From positions 1,548,501 to 1,612,500 of the forward strand of contig NZ_CP070506.1 in NCBI RefSeq assembly GCF_016925675.1: 64,000 nt of DNA, given 5' to 3'. This document shows positions 34,145 to 44,100 of the stretch, piece by piece; position 1 is the first letter of the stretch; each line of letters starts with the position of its first letter. Both the position numbers and the translations under genes were made by a program. The stretch comes from Pseudomonas hygromyciniae (GTDB lineage: Bacteria; Pseudomonadota; Gammaproteobacteria; Pseudomonadales; Pseudomonadaceae). The notes under the pieces were generated by a model. It was not told where the DNA came from. It searched no databases and was given only the letters and a program-made list of their open reading frames with translations.

Positions 34145-35005
34145 ATGTCTGTTCTTTCGAAACAATCCGTGGCCGCGGCGGCCTCGACGAGCCTGTTTGT
34201 TCTGCTGTGGAGCAGCGGGGCGATTTTCTCCAAGCTGGGCCTGGCTCATGCATCACCCTTTGCCTTCCTGTTGATCCGCTTTGCCATTGCCCTGGCGGGC
34301 CTGGTGGTGCTGGTACCGATCCTCAAGCTGCGGTTGCCGCGTCCGGGCAAACCACTGTGGTATGCGGTGGCCACCGGGCTGGTGCTGCTGGGGGCCTATC
34401 AGATTTTCTATCTGCTGGCCCTGGACTTGAAGATCACCCCTGGTGTGATGGCAACCATCATGGGCGTGCAACCGATCCTCACCGTGGTGTTGATGGAGCG
34501 CCAGCGTTCATGGCGTCGGATATTCGGCCTGGCGCTGGGGTTGGTGGGGCTGATCATGGTGGTGTACCAGGGCATCGGTCTGGCCGGCATGTCCCTGGCC
34601 GGCATGCTGTTTGGCTTGCTGGCGCTGGCGAGCATGACCCTGGGCTCGATCATGCAGAAGCGCATTACCGACAACCCGTTGGGCACCTTGCCAGTGCAGT
34701 ACCTGGCAGGCTTGTTGTTGTGTGCGCTGTTCGTGCCGTTCCAGCCCTTTCATTTCGAGCACAGTAGCCGCTTTTACCTGCCGGTGCTGTGGATGGGGCT
34801 GGTGGTGTCACTGTTGGCGACGCTGTTGCTGTACCGCCTGATTGCACGGGGCAACCTGGTGAATGTCACCAGCCTGTTCTACCTGGTGCCAGCAGTGACT
34901 GCGGTGATGGACTACCTGATCTTTGGCAATCGGCTGGCGCTGCTGAGTGTGCTGGGGATGGGCTTGATCATCATCGGCTTGGTGTTCGTTTTCCGTAAAG
35001 CCTGA
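34145..35005 (+). CDS. EamA-family (DMT) metabolite permease
   Basis: A 286-residue inner-membrane protein with ten predicted TM helices in two EamA halves (about 12-140 and 150-284). Family landmarks are LLWSSGAIFSKLGL, ITPGVMATIMGVQPILT, IFGLALGLVGLIMV in the first half and LLIARGNLVNVTSLFYLVPAVTAVMDYLIFG (partly quoted) in the second. Substrate is unknown; such proteins usually export amino acids, nucleosides or drugs. The ATG at 34145 is preferred to the upstream GTG. It converges with another EamA gene. Confidence 0.88.
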   Translation: MSVLSKQSVAAAASTSLFVLLWSSGAIFSKLGLAHASPFAFLLIRFAIALAGLVVLVPILKLRLPRPGKPLWYAVATGLVLLGAYQIFYLLALDLKITPGVMATIMGVQPILTVVLMERQRSWRRIFGLALGLVGLIMVVYQGIGLAGMSLAGMLFGLLALASMTLGSIMQKRITDNPLGTLPVQYLAGLLLCALFVPFQPFHFEHSSRFYLPVLWMGLVVSLLATLLLYRLIARGNLVNVTSLFYLVPAVTAVMDYLIFGNRLALLSVLGMGLIIIGLVFVFRKA

Positions 35006-35010
35006 TACCC

Positions 35011-35042
35011 CGTGTAGGCGCCGGCAAGCCGGCGCCTACACG
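35011..35042. terminator. perfect palindrome between two converging EamA genes
   Basis: CGTGTAGGCGCCGGC and its exact inverse, loop AA, form a 15-bp stem. The sequence resembles the half-sites of the family B repeats. The end of the minus-strand EamA gene, including its stop codon, is inside the stem. Confidence 0.75.
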
Positions 35043-35932
35043 GTTTTGATCAGTTTCCCTGGGCGTAGCACCAGCCACAGCGCCCCCGCGATCAACATCC
35101 CGCCATACAGATGGGCCATGGACAACGGCTCATCCAGCAGCAATGCGCCCCACAACACGCCGAATGGCGGAATCATGAAGGTGACGGTCATCGACTTTAC
35201 CGGCCCGATGGATGTCAGCAAGCGGAAGTACAGGATGTAGGCAAACGCCGTACACAACAGCCCCAAACCGAGCAGCGACAACCACACATTCCAGCCACCC
35301 CAACTGGCGGGCGGATGGCTGATGGCGCTCCAGCCAAACCAGGGCAATAGAAACAATGTGGCACCGAGCATGCTGCCCAAGGCCGAAAGGCGGCTGTCCA
35401 GGCCTCCCTGTTGATCCAGCCAGCGGCGCGCCAGGAAGCCGGCGAAGCCGTAGCAGGTGGTCGCCAGCAGGCAGGCGAGGGCGCCCATCAGCAGTTCCAG
35501 GTCAAAGGCCACCGGCCCGGCCCGCGTGAGAATACCCACGCCGAACAGGCCCAGGCACACCCCGGCGATCTTCGAGGGGGTCAGCCGTTCATGGAAGAAC
35601 AGCCCGCCGATCAACACGCCCATCAAGGGCGTGGTGGCGTTGAAAATGGCCGAGTAACCCGCCGGCAAGACCTGGGCCGCCACCGAATACATGGTCGCGG
35701 GGATCCCAGAGTTGATCACCCCCAGCAGCAGGACCGTCTTGAATTTGCCCTGGAAGTCCCAGCGCACCCTCAGCATCGCCAGGATCACCAGCAACCCGGC
35801 GGCGGCAATTGACACCCGGAAAAATGCTGTAGGAATCGTGCCGATCTCGGGGGCGATAATCCGCATGAACAGAAAGCTCGCGCCCCAGATGGCGGCCAGT
35901 ACCAGCAGGTACAGGGTGTCGACAGGTCTCAC
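35036..35932 (-). CDS. EamA-family (DMT) metabolite permease
   Basis: A 298-residue ten-TM permease of the EamA type (LVLAAIWGASFLFMRIIAPE at the N-terminus, ATTPLMGVLIGGLFFHERL and a second-half IPPFGVLWGALLLDEPL). The start is GTG at 35932, six bases after AAGGAG; a longer frame to an ATG at 35986 would lose that site. It is only distantly like the neighbour at 34145, so this is not a recent duplicate. Substrate unknown. Its 3' end lies within the shared hairpin. Confidence 0.87.
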   Translation of the reverse strand: MRPVDTLYLLVLAAIWGASFLFMRIIAPEIGTIPTAFFRVSIAAAGLLVILAMLRVRWDFQGKFKTVLLLGVINSGIPATMYSVAAQVLPAGYSAIFNATTPLMGVLIGGLFFHERLTPSKIAGVCLGLFGVGILTRAGPVAFDLELLMGALACLLATTCYGFAGFLARRWLDQQGGLDSRLSALGSMLGATLFLLPWFGWSAISHPPASWGGWNVWLSLLGLGLLCTAFAYILYFRLLTSIGPVKSMTVTFMIPPFGVLWGALLLDEPLSMAHLYGGMLIAGALWLVLRPGKLIKTV

Positions 35933-36003
35933 GGACAACTCCTTTTTAATCACGGCGAGAGTGTTGCCCAGGGACCTGCCTGACACAATCTTTTACGTAT
36001 CAA

Positions 36004-37629
36004 CTACACAATAAACCGCGTCACCAAACCATTGAGGTCCACCGCCAGGCGCGATAGCTCTTGGCTGGCGGCCGAGGTCTGGGTCGCACCGGCAGCGGTC
36101 TGGGTCGACAGGTCGCGGATGTTCACCAGGCTACGATCCACCTCCCGGGCCACCGACGCCTGTTGCTCGGCGGCGCTGGCGATCACCAGGTTGCGCTGGT
36201 TGATCTGCGAAATGGCGGCGGTGATTTTTTCCAGGGCGCTGCCTGCGCTGTTGGCCCGTTGCAACGTCTGGCTGGCGTGCTCGGCGCTGCTGGTGAGTGC
36301 GCCGACCGTGTCCTGAGTGCCTTGCTGGATACCGGTGATCATCTGCTCGATTTCTTCGGTGGAGTCCTGAGTCCGTTGTGCCAGGGAGCGGACCTCGTCG
36401 GCCACCACCGCAAAGCCCCGCCCGGCCTCGCCGGCGCGGGCGGCTTCAATGGCGGCGTTAAGCGCCAGCAGGTTGGTCTGCCCGGCAATCCCGCGTATCA
36501 CTTCCAGCACCTTACTGATGTCTTGCGCCTGCACCGCCAGGCCCTCGGCCTTGCCCGAGGCGTCGAGCACCTCGTTGACCAGGCTCTGGATCGAGCTGAT
36601 GGTTTCGCTGATCTGATAATGCCCGTGCTTGCTGTCTTCATCGGACGCCTGGGACGCTTCGGCGCTGGAGACTGCATTGCCCGCCACCTCATCCACCGCC
36701 GCGCTCATTTGCGTGACGGCGGTGGCGGCCTGCTCGATTTCATCGTTCTGGGCTTGCAGGCCGCGAGTGCTTTGCTCCATCACCGAACTCATCTCTTCGG
36801 CCGCCGAGGCCAATTGCTGGGCGGATTCACTGATGCCGCGAATGGTCGCCTGCAACTGCTCCTGCATGCTGGCCAGGGCGCCCAGCAACTGTGCCGGTTC
36901 GTCCTTGCCCTGCACCTGGATCGACTGGCTCAGGTCGCCGGCGGCAATCGTACGTGCCGCGCGCAACGCCTGCGCCAGGGGCGTGGTGATGCTGCGGGTC
37001 AACAGCCAGGCCAGTAGCAACGTCGCGATCAGGGCGACTGCGATGATGACGCCGACGATCCACTTTGCACTCTGATACACCTGCGCCGCCGATTGCGCCG
37101 CATCCTCCACACCTTGCTGGTTGAAGTCGATCAATGCGTCCAGGCTCCGGCTGAGGATCGCGCCCTGGGGCGTCAACTTGTCGGTGAGCAAGGTCAGGGC
37201 CTGCATCTGGTCATCCTGGTCCACCCGCTGGATCAATTGGTCGACGATGGTCATATAGCCCGACACGATGGCCTTGAGCTGGTCGAGTAGCTGGCGCTCC
37301 TGATCATTGCTCAGCAGGGCCAGGTGCTTGTCCAGGCGCTCCTGCAACTGCCCGCGCTCCTTGCCGATCAAGCCTTTGCTGCGCTCGCGCACGGCCGACT
37401 CATCGGTGGTCAACAAGCGCAGCGCCTCCAGGCGGATCACCGCGACGTTGGCGGCGCTGTCGTGGATGTTCTCGATGCTCGGCATCCAGGTCGTCTCAAT
37501 GATCGCAGCACTTTCGCGCAGTTTGGCCATCTGCCCCAGACCAAACAACCCAACCAGCACCAGCAGGCCGGCCAATACCGCAAAACTCAGACTGGCGCGT
37601 AGACCGATTCCCATATTCCTCAATGACAT
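36004..37629 (-). CDS. methyl-accepting chemotaxis receptor
   Basis: A 541-residue transducer. TM1 (about 10-32) and TM2 (about 188-212, [20 protein letters not shown]) enclose a four-helix-bundle ligand domain; a HAMP domain and methylation helices follow. The signalling tip reads [20 protein letters not shown], and a hydrophobic RFIV is the C-terminus with no NWETF-like CheR tether. AAGGAG supports the start at 37629. The ligand is unknown and no che genes are adjacent, as for most Pseudomonas receptors. Confidence 0.93.
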   Translation of the reverse strand: MSLRNMGIGLRASLSFAVLAGLLVLVGLFGLGQMAKLRESAAIIETTWMPSIENIHDSAANVAVIRLEALRLLTTDESAVRERSKGLIGKERGQLQERLDKHLALLSNDQERQLLDQLKAIVSGYMTIVDQLIQRVDQDDQMQALTLLTDKLTPQGAILSRSLDALIDFNQQGVEDAAQSAAQVYQSAKWIVGVIIAVALIATLLLAWLLTRSITTPLAQALRAARTIAAGDLSQSIQVQGKDEPAQLLGALASMQEQLQATIRGISESAQQLASAAEEMSSVMEQSTRGLQAQNDEIEQAATAVTQMSAAVDEVAGNAVSSAEASQASDEDSKHGHYQISETISSIQSLVNEVLDASGKAEGLAVQAQDISKVLEVIRGIAGQTNLLALNAAIEAARAGEAGRGFAVVADEVRSLAQRTQDSTEEIEQMITGIQQGTQDTVGALTSSAEHASQTLQRANSAGSALEKITAAISQINQRNLVIASAAEQQASVAREVDRSLVNIRDLSTQTAAGATQTSAASQELSRLAVDLNGLVTRFIV

Positions 37630-38029
37630 TGCAATGCTCCTTGGGCGATTTAAATCCATTCCCAAGCCGGTCTTTTGACCTTGTTATCAGGGAAGAGGGC
37701 GGCTGTATAGCAAAGTGCCATCATTGAGGTAATCAGGGTTTCCCTTACGTTGGATCCAAACGGCTACAAGGCCGTAAAACCCACGCCGGCATGGGTTACT
37801 CCCTCCTTTGGCGCCAGCGCCCGGCTTTTGCGGCCTTCAGATGAATCGATTAATCAGCACGACGTGACTTTTGGGGTGTTTTATTGACCGGATGGTCGAA
37901 TTAAAAAATCGTAAATAATTGTTTGCGGCGTACCCATCCGCGTGGCGTCGCCTGGCAAAAATTGTACTTCTCCTGCTTGCGGACTCTGGCTAATCTCAGG
38001 GCTTCCGAACGCCCGCAGAGGTCTCCGAC
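37630..38029. other. 400-base intergenic region with clustered short hairpins
   Basis: The region between the divergent receptor and aceK genes holds no credible ORF. Three short stems lie in a row: CGGC-TACAAG-GCCG (37761-37774), AACCCA/TGGGTT (37778-37797) and GGCG-CCAG-CGCC (37810-37821). From 37840 it is AT-rich, which suits the aceK promoter. A small RNA or long 5' leader is possible, but no direction is favoured. Confidence 0.4.
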
Positions 38030-39763
38030 ATGCCGCAGCAAACGCCTGCCATCGACACCGCGCAGTCCATCGCACAGACGATCCTCGATGGCTTTGACGA
38101 TTACCGTGAGCATTTTCGCCAGATCACCGACGGCGCCCGCGAGCGCTTCGAGAAGGCCCAGTGGCAAGAGGCGCAAACCGCCTCGGCGGCGCGGATCAAC
38201 CTGTATGAAGAAAAGGTTGGCGAAGTCACCACGCGCCTGCGGGCAACCTTCGACGAAGGCGCGTTGCTGGATATCAAGTCCTGGCCACTGGTCAAGAGCG
38301 CCTACATCAACCTGATCGACCTGCGGTTTGACGATGAGCTGTCCGAGACCTGGTACAACTCGATCTTTTGCGGGCTGTTCAGCCACGACCTGATCAGCGA
38401 CGGCTGCATGTTCATCCATACCACTCGCCCGAGCCTGCGTCGCGCCCGCGCCGCGCAAACCCGCACCTACAAGCCCCAGGGCCAACTGGCGGGCATGCTC
38501 GAGCAGATTTTCAGCGACTACCGCTTCAGCGAACCCTACGCCGACCTGGCCGCCGACCTGCAGCGCCTCGAAGCGCAACTGCGCGAGAGCCTGCCGGATT
38601 GGGTCTGCAAGGACCCTGACCTCAACGTCGAACTGTTTTCTTCGGTGCTCTATCGCAACAAAGGCGCGTACCTGGTGGGCCGTCTCTATACCCGCGATGA
38701 ACAATGGCCGCTGGTGATTCCGCTGTTGCACCGCGAAGGGCAGGGGATTCGCATCGACGCGCTGATCACCGACGAAGCCGATGTGTCGATCATCTTCTCG
38801 TTCACCCGATCCTATTTCATGGTGGATGTGCCGGTACCGGCGGAATTCATCGGCTTTCTCAAACGCATCCTGCCGGGCAAGCACATCGCCGAGCTGTACA
38901 CCTCCATCGGCTTCTACAAACACGGCAAGTCGGAGTTCTACCGGGCGTTGATCAACCACCTGGCCAGCACCGACGACCAGTTCATCATGGCCCCGGGCGT
39001 GCGGGGGATGGTCATGAGCGTGTTCACCCTGCCGGGGTTCAACACGGTATTCAAAATCATCAAGGACCGCTTCTCGCCGTCGAAAAACGTCAACCGTGCG
39101 ACGGTGATCGAGAAGTACCGCCTGGTCAAAAGTGTCGACCGGGTCGGGCGCATGGCCGATACCCAGGAGTTCGCCGACTTCCGTTTCCCGTTGAGCAAAT
39201 TCGAGCCGCAATGCCTGGCCGAATTGCTGGAAGTGGCTGCGGGCACGGTCGAGGTGGAAGGTGACACGGTCCTGATTCGTCACTGCTGGACCGAACGGCG
39301 CATGACCCCGCTCAACCTCTACCTGGAAAACGCCAACGAGGCCCAGGTGCGCGAAGCCCTCGAAGATTACGGCCTGGCAATCAAACAGCTGGCGGCGGCG
39401 AACATCTTTCCCGGCGACATGCTGCTGAAGAACTTTGGCGTCACCCGCCATGGTCGCGTGGTGTTCTACGACTATGACGAGATCTGCTTCCTCACCGAAG
39501 CCAACTTCCGCCATATCCCGGCGCCGCGTACCCCGGAAGATGAAATGGCCTCCGAGCCCTGGTATTCCATCGGCCCGCTGGACGTGTTCCCCGAGGAATT
39601 CCCGCCGTTCCTGTTTGCCGATGCCGGGCAACGGCGCTTGTTCGATGAGTTGCACGGTGAGCTGTACAACGCTGATTACTGGAAAGGCCTGCAAGAGGCG
39701 ATTCGGGCGGGCAAAGTGATTGATGTGTTCCCGTATCGGCGCAAGGGCCTGGATAACGAATAA
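38030..39763 (+). CDS. aceK: isocitrate dehydrogenase kinase/phosphatase
   Basis: A 577-residue bifunctional enzyme that phosphorylates and dephosphorylates isocitrate dehydrogenase, sending carbon to the glyoxylate shunt on acetate. The length is that of E. coli AceK. The ATP loop [12 protein letters not shown] is near residue 325, with the kinase lysine in FKIIKDRF, catalytic [14 protein letters not shown] near 465 and [13 protein letters not shown] near 485. It is not linked to aceA or aceB here, the usual state in Pseudomonas. Confidence 0.97.
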   Translation: MPQQTPAIDTAQSIAQTILDGFDDYREHFRQITDGARERFEKAQWQEAQTASAARINLYEEKVGEVTTRLRATFDEGALLDIKSWPLVKSAYINLIDLRFDDELSETWYNSIFCGLFSHDLISDGCMFIHTTRPSLRRARAAQTRTYKPQGQLAGMLEQIFSDYRFSEPYADLAADLQRLEAQLRESLPDWVCKDPDLNVELFSSVLYRNKGAYLVGRLYTRDEQWPLVIPLLHREGQGIRIDALITDEADVSIIFSFTRSYFMVDVPVPAEFIGFLKRILPGKHIAELYTSIGFYKHGKSEFYRALINHLASTDDQFIMAPGVRGMVMSVFTLPGFNTVFKIIKDRFSPSKNVNRATVIEKYRLVKSVDRVGRMADTQEFADFRFPLSKFEPQCLAELLEVAAGTVEVEGDTVLIRHCWTERRMTPLNLYLENANEAQVREALEDYGLAIKQLAAANIFPGDMLLKNFGVTRHGRVVFYDYDEICFLTEANFRHIPAPRTPEDEMASEPWYSIGPLDVFPEEFPPFLFADAGQRRLFDELHGELYNADYWKGLQEAIRAGKVIDVFPYRRKGLDNE

Positions 39764-39775
39764 GGGCACTAATCC

Positions 39776-39877
39776 CTGTAGGAGCGGGCTTGCCCGCGAT
39801 AGCGGTGGGGCAGGCAACATTGATGCAGGCAGTGCCGCCGTCATCGCAGCCTCGCTGGGGCTCGACAGCTCCTACAG
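39776..39877. repeat. REP-type inverted repeat (family B), diverged right arm
   Basis: The left arm CTGTAGGAGCGGGCTTGCCC is intact. The right arm ends GACAGCTCCTACAG (39864-39877) but its inner palindrome has decayed. Located between aceK and hrpA. Confidence 0.65.
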
Positions 39878-39962
39878 GTGATTTACGCAGCCTTTAACGT
39901 TGTGTGCGCTTTTCTGCCACAATTGCCGGCCGTGCATAAATAGACGACCTGCAAAGTACCTG

Positions 39963-42900
39963 ATGACTGACCAAGCGCCTGCTATCGACCAACTCCTGAA
40001 AAACCTCGATCACGCCATGCTCGCCGACCGCCACCGCTTGCGCCGGCAGTTGCTTGAGCTGCGCAAGAAGCCCGATGAGGAGAAGCTGGCGCAGTGGGTG
40101 GCGCGCATGCAGGCGTCCTGTGCCCAGGTCACGGCGCGGGCTGCCAGCGTGCCGCAGGTTCGTTATGACGACAGCCTGCCCATCGCCGCCAAGCGCGATG
40201 AAATCAAGGCTGCGCTGCAAAAGCACCAGGTGTTGATCATCGCGGGCGAGACCGGTTCGGGTAAAACCACGCAGTTGCCGAAGATCTGCCTGGAAATCGG
40301 TCGCGGCCAGTACGGTTTGATCGGCCATACCCAGCCCCGGCGTATCGCTGCGCGGAGTGTGGCGAGCCGGGTCGCGGAAGAATTGGCCACGCCGCTGGGA
40401 GCATTGGTCGGCTATCAGGTGCGGTTCGAGGACCAGAGCGACTCCAACACCCTGATCAAGCTGATGACCGACGGCATCCTGCTGGCCGAGACCCAGAACG
40501 ACCGCTACCTCGAGCGCTACGACACGATCATCGTCGACGAAGCCCACGAGCGCAGCCTGAACATCGACTTCCTGCTCGGCTATCTGAAGACCCTGCTGCC
40601 ACGTCGCCCGGACCTCAAAGTCATCATCACGTCGGCCACCATCGACCTGGAGCGCTTCTCCAAGCACTTCGACGATGCGCCGATTGTCGAGGTCTCGGGG
40701 CGTACGTTCCCGGTGGAAACCTGGTACCGCCCACTGACCCTGGAACAGGACGAAGAGGGCAACCGCGTCGAAGACGACTTGACCGTGGACCAGGCGATCC
40801 TCGCCACCCTTGATGAAATCGCCGCCTTTGAACGCAGCGAGCGCAAGAGCCCGGGGGATGTGCTGGTGTTCCTGCCCGGTGAGCGCGAGATTCGCGATGC
40901 CGCCGATATGCTGCGCAAGGCCCAGCTCAAGCACACGGAAATCCTGCCGTTGTACGCGCGCCTGTCGCCGGCCGAACAGCAGCGCATTTTCCAGTCCCAT
41001 CCGGGGCGGCGCGTGGTGCTGGCGACCAACGTCGCGGAAACCTCGCTGACCGTGCCGGGCATCCGCTATGTGATCGACAGTGGCACCGCCCGCATCAGCC
41101 GCTACAGCTACCGCGCCAAGGTCCAGCGCCTGCCGATCGAGGCGATTTCCCAGGCCAGCGCCAACCAGCGTAAAGGCCGTTGCGGTCGAGTCGAGCCGGG
41201 CATTTGCGTGCGTCTGTACAGCGAAGAAGATTTTATCGGGCGCCCGGAATTTACCGATCCGGAAATCCTGCGCACCAACCTGGCCGCAGTGATCCTGCAA
41301 ATGCTGCACCTGCGCCTGGGCGAAATCACCGACTTCCCGTTTATCGAGCCACCAGATGGCAAGGCCATCAGCGACGGCTTCAACCTGCTGCAGGAACTCT
41401 CGGCGGTGGACCGCAACAGCCAATTGACGCCCCTGGGCCGGCAACTGGCGCGCCTGCCGGTGGACCCGCGCATGGGCCGCATGTTGCTGGAAGCGGCTAA
41501 GCTCGGCAGTTTGCAGGAAGTGCTGATCGTTGCCAGTGCCATGTCGATCCAGGACCCGCGCGAGCGCCCACCGGAGCGCCAGCAAGCGGCGGACCAGGCC
41601 CACGCGCAATGGAAGGATCCCGATTCGGACTTCGCCGGGTTGGTCAATCTGTGGCGCGGCTTTGAAGAGCAGCGCCAAGAATTGACCGCCAGCCCGTTGC
41701 GCAACTGGTGCCGCAAGAACTTCCTCAACTACCTGCGCTTGCGCGAGTGGCGTGATTCCCACCGCCAGTTGAGCCTGATCTGCCGTGACATGCAGTTGAC
41801 GGTCAACAAGGAGCCGGCGGATTTCCCGAAACTGCACAAGGCGGTGTTGTCCGGCCTGCTGAGCCAGATCGGCCAGAAGACCGAAGATGGCGACTATCTG
41901 GGGGCCCGTCAGCGGCGCTTCTGGATTCACCCGTCGTCGGGGATCGGCAAGAAGCGCCCGCAATGGTTGATGACCGCCGAGCTGGTGGAAACCACCAAGT
42001 TGTATGCGCGCATGGTGGCCAAGATCGATGCCGATTGGATCGAGCCCCTGGCCGGGCACTTGATCAAGAAAAACCACTTCGAACCCCATTGGGAGAAGAA
42101 GCGCGGCCAAGTCGTGGCCTTCGAGCAGATCACCCTGTTCGGCCTGATTGTGGTGGGGCGTCGGCCAGTGCATTACGGCCCGGTGGACCCGGTGGTGTCC
42201 CGCGAGCTGTTTATCCGTGAAGGCCTGGTGCGTGGTGAGATCCAGTCCCGGGCCAAGTGCCTGGCCGCCAACCAGCAGTTGCTGGAGCAACTGGACGAAC
42301 TGGAAGCCAAGGCCCGGCGCCGCGATATCCTGGCCGACGAAGAAACCCTGTACGCGTTCTATGACGCGCGCCTGCCGGCGGAGATCCACCAGACGGCGAC
42401 CTTCGACAGTTGGTACAAGATCACCAGCCAGAAAGACCCGCAACTGCTGATCATGCGCGAAGAAGACGTGCTGGCCCGCGAGGCCAGTGAAGTCACCGCC
42501 GCCCATTACCCGGACACCTTGCACCTGGGTGATCTAGCCCTGGCCTTGAGTTATCACTTTGAACCCAATCACCCGCGTGACGGCGTGACCTTGCGCGTGC
42601 CGGCGCCGCTGTTGCCGGCCTTGCCCGCCGAGCGCCTGGAGTGGCTGGTGCCGGGGCTGATCGAAGCCAAGTGCATCGCCCTGGTGCGCAATCTGCCCAA
42701 GGCCCTGCGCAAGAACTTCGTGCCGGTGCCGGACTTCGTCAAGGCTGCGCTGCAACGTATCGAATTTGCCCAGGGCTCGCTGCCCCAGGCGCTGGGGCGC
42801 GAGCTGCTGCGCATGACCGGTGCGCGGGTCAGTGACGAAGCCTGGAGCGAAGCTGCGCAGCAGGTGGAAAACCATCTGAAAATGAACCTGGAAGTGGTGG

Positions 42901-43874
42901 ACGCCCAGGGCAAATTCCTCGGCGAGGGCCGCGATCTGGCAGCGCTGACTGCGCGCTTTGTCGAAGCCAGTCAGGCCGCCCTGGCGGTGCCGCAGACTGC
43001 CAAAAGCCAGCTGCCGGTGGAAGCCAAAGTCTTCGCCGCCGTGGCCGAAACCACTCAGCAAAAGATTGCCGGGTTGTCGATGACGGTGTATCCGGCTTTG
43101 GTGGAGGAAAACGGTACAGTCAAGGAAGGGCGTTTCTCCACCGCCGCCGAAGCCGAGTTCCAGCATCGCCGGGCCTTGCAACGGCTGTTGATGCAGCAAC
43201 TGGCAGAGCCGGCAAAATTCCTGCGCGGCAAACTGCCGGGTCTGACAGAGCTGGGGCTGATGTACCGCGAGTTGGGGCGTATCGACGCCCTGGTGGAAGA
43301 CATTTTGTTGGCCAGCCTCGACAGCTGCGTGCTGGAAGGCGAGGCCAGCCTGCCGAGGGATGGCGCGGGCCTGGCAGCCCTGGCCGAACGCAAACGTGGC
43401 AGTTGGACCGAACACGCCGAACGCCTGGCGCGCCTGACCCTTGAAGTGTTGAAACTGTGGCATGGCCTGCAAAAGCGCTTCAAAGGCAAGATCGACCTGG
43501 CCCAGGCCGTGGCACTCAACGATATCAAGCAGCAACTGAGCAACCTGGTGTACCCAGGCTTTGTGCGCGAAACCCCGGCGCAATGGTTCAAGGAGTTGCC
43601 GCGTTATCTCAAGGCCATCGAACTGCGCCTGGAAAAACTGCCCAGCCAGGTGCAGAAGGATCGGGTCTGGAGTGGCGAGTTGAGCGGCCTGTGGAGCCAG
43701 TACCAGACGCGGCTGAACAAGCACACCCAGGAAGGCAAGCGCGATCCGCAGCTGGAGCTTTACCGCTGGTGGCTGGAGGAATACCGGGTGTCGTTGTTTG
43801 CCCAGCAGTTGGGCACCAAGGCACCGATTTCCGACAAGCGCTTGAGCAAACAGTGGAGTCAGGTCGAGCCTTGA
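39963..43874 (+). CDS. hrpA: ATP-dependent RNA helicase HrpA (DEAH type)
   Basis: A 1303-residue DEAH-box helicase. Walker A is GETGSGKT (95-102) and DEAH lies at 192-195; SATID, TNVAETSLTVPGI and QRKGRCGRV complete the helicase core. A helicase-associated domain, OB fold and the long C-terminal DUF3418 region typical of bacterial HrpA follow. HrpA is reported to act in mRNA processing and rescue of stalled ribosomes. The ATG at 39963 gives the conventional N-terminus, though its ribosome-binding site is weak. Confidence 0.96.
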   Translation: MTDQAPAIDQLLKNLDHAMLADRHRLRRQLLELRKKPDEEKLAQWVARMQASCAQVTARAASVPQVRYDDSLPIAAKRDEIKAALQKHQVLIIAGETGSGKTTQLPKICLEIGRGQYGLIGHTQPRRIAARSVASRVAEELATPLGALVGYQVRFEDQSDSNTLIKLMTDGILLAETQNDRYLERYDTIIVDEAHERSLNIDFLLGYLKTLLPRRPDLKVIITSATIDLERFSKHFDDAPIVEVSGRTFPVETWYRPLTLEQDEEGNRVEDDLTVDQAILATLDEIAAFERSERKSPGDVLVFLPGEREIRDAADMLRKAQLKHTEILPLYARLSPAEQQRIFQSHPGRRVVLATNVAETSLTVPGIRYVIDSGTARISRYSYRAKVQRLPIEAISQASANQRKGRCGRVEPGICVRLYSEEDFIGRPEFTDPEILRTNLAAVILQMLHLRLGEITDFPFIEPPDGKAISDGFNLLQELSAVDRNSQLTPLGRQLARLPVDPRMGRMLLEAAKLGSLQEVLIVASAMSIQDPRERPPERQQAADQAHAQWKDPDSDFAGLVNLWRGFEEQRQELTASPLRNWCRKNFLNYLRLREWRDSHRQLSLICRDMQLTVNKEPADFPKLHKAVLSGLLSQIGQKTEDGDYLGARQRRFWIHPSSGIGKKRPQWLMTAELVETTKLYARMVAKIDADWIEPLAGHLIKKNHFEPHWEKKRGQVVAFEQITLFGLIVVGRRPVHYGPVDPVVSRELFIREGLVRGEIQSRAKCLAANQQLLEQLDELEAKARRRDILADEETLYAFYDARLPAEIHQTATFDSWYKITSQKDPQLLIMREEDVLAREASEVTAAHYPDTLHLGDLALALSYHFEPNHPRDGVTLRVPAPLLPALPAERLEWLVPGLIEAKCIALVRNLPKALRKNFVPVPDFVKAALQRIEFAQGSLPQALGRELLRMTGARVSDEAWSEAAQQVENHLKMNLEVVDAQGKFLGEGRDLAALTARFVEASQAALAVPQTAKSQLPVEAKVFAAVAETTQQKIAGLSMTVYPALVEENGTVKEGRFSTAAEAEFQHRRALQRLLMQQLAEPAKFLRGKLPGLTELGLMYRELGRIDALVEDILLASLDSCVLEGEASLPRDGAGLAALAERKRGSWTEHAERLARLTLEVLKLWHGLQKRFKGKIDLAQAVALNDIKQQLSNLVYPGFVRETPAQWFKELPRYLKAIELRLEKLPSQVQKDRVWSGELSGLWSQYQTRLNKHTQEGKRDPQLELYRWWLEEYRVSLFAQQLGTKAPISDKRLSKQWSQVEP

Positions 43875-44048
43875 CCTGCAATACCGGGGGCAGGTGCACG
43901 CGTGACAGGCGCCAAACCCCCCGGTTTATGGCAAACTTCGCCGCTATAAATGCCAGGATCGTCTAGATTGGCTGTATCAGCCTCGACGCGCCGGGACAAA
44001 GCGTTTACCCGTTTGATGTCCGCGCGGCGGACTCGAGCGACTTACGGT

Positions 44049-44066
44049 TTGGTACGAAGGTACCAA
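44049..44066. promoter_or_regulatory. perfect dyad upstream of the FabH-like gene
   Basis: TTGGTAC-GAAG-GTACCAA (7-bp arms, 4-base spacer) lies 34 bases before the GTG start. It has the size and position of a TetR-type or similar dimer operator. The regulator is unknown; the sequence differs from the PsrA consensus. Confidence 0.5.
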
Positions 44067-44100
44067 TCCCTTCTGCCTGAACAGATTTAGAGGAACGACC

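Noticed and set aside
34145..35932. Recent tandem duplication of EamA permeases
   Set aside because: The two neighbours converge and share only general family features, so they are not recent copies of one another.
37901..39844. 647-codon open frame antisense to aceK
   Set aside because: Mirror of the AceK coding sequence with no recognisable motif or ribosome-binding site.
39894..42524. 876-codon open frame antisense to hrpA
   Set aside because: It lies wholly over a confidently identified helicase, has low-complexity Gln/His/Arg-rich composition typical of antisense frames in GC-rich DNA, and shows no domain.
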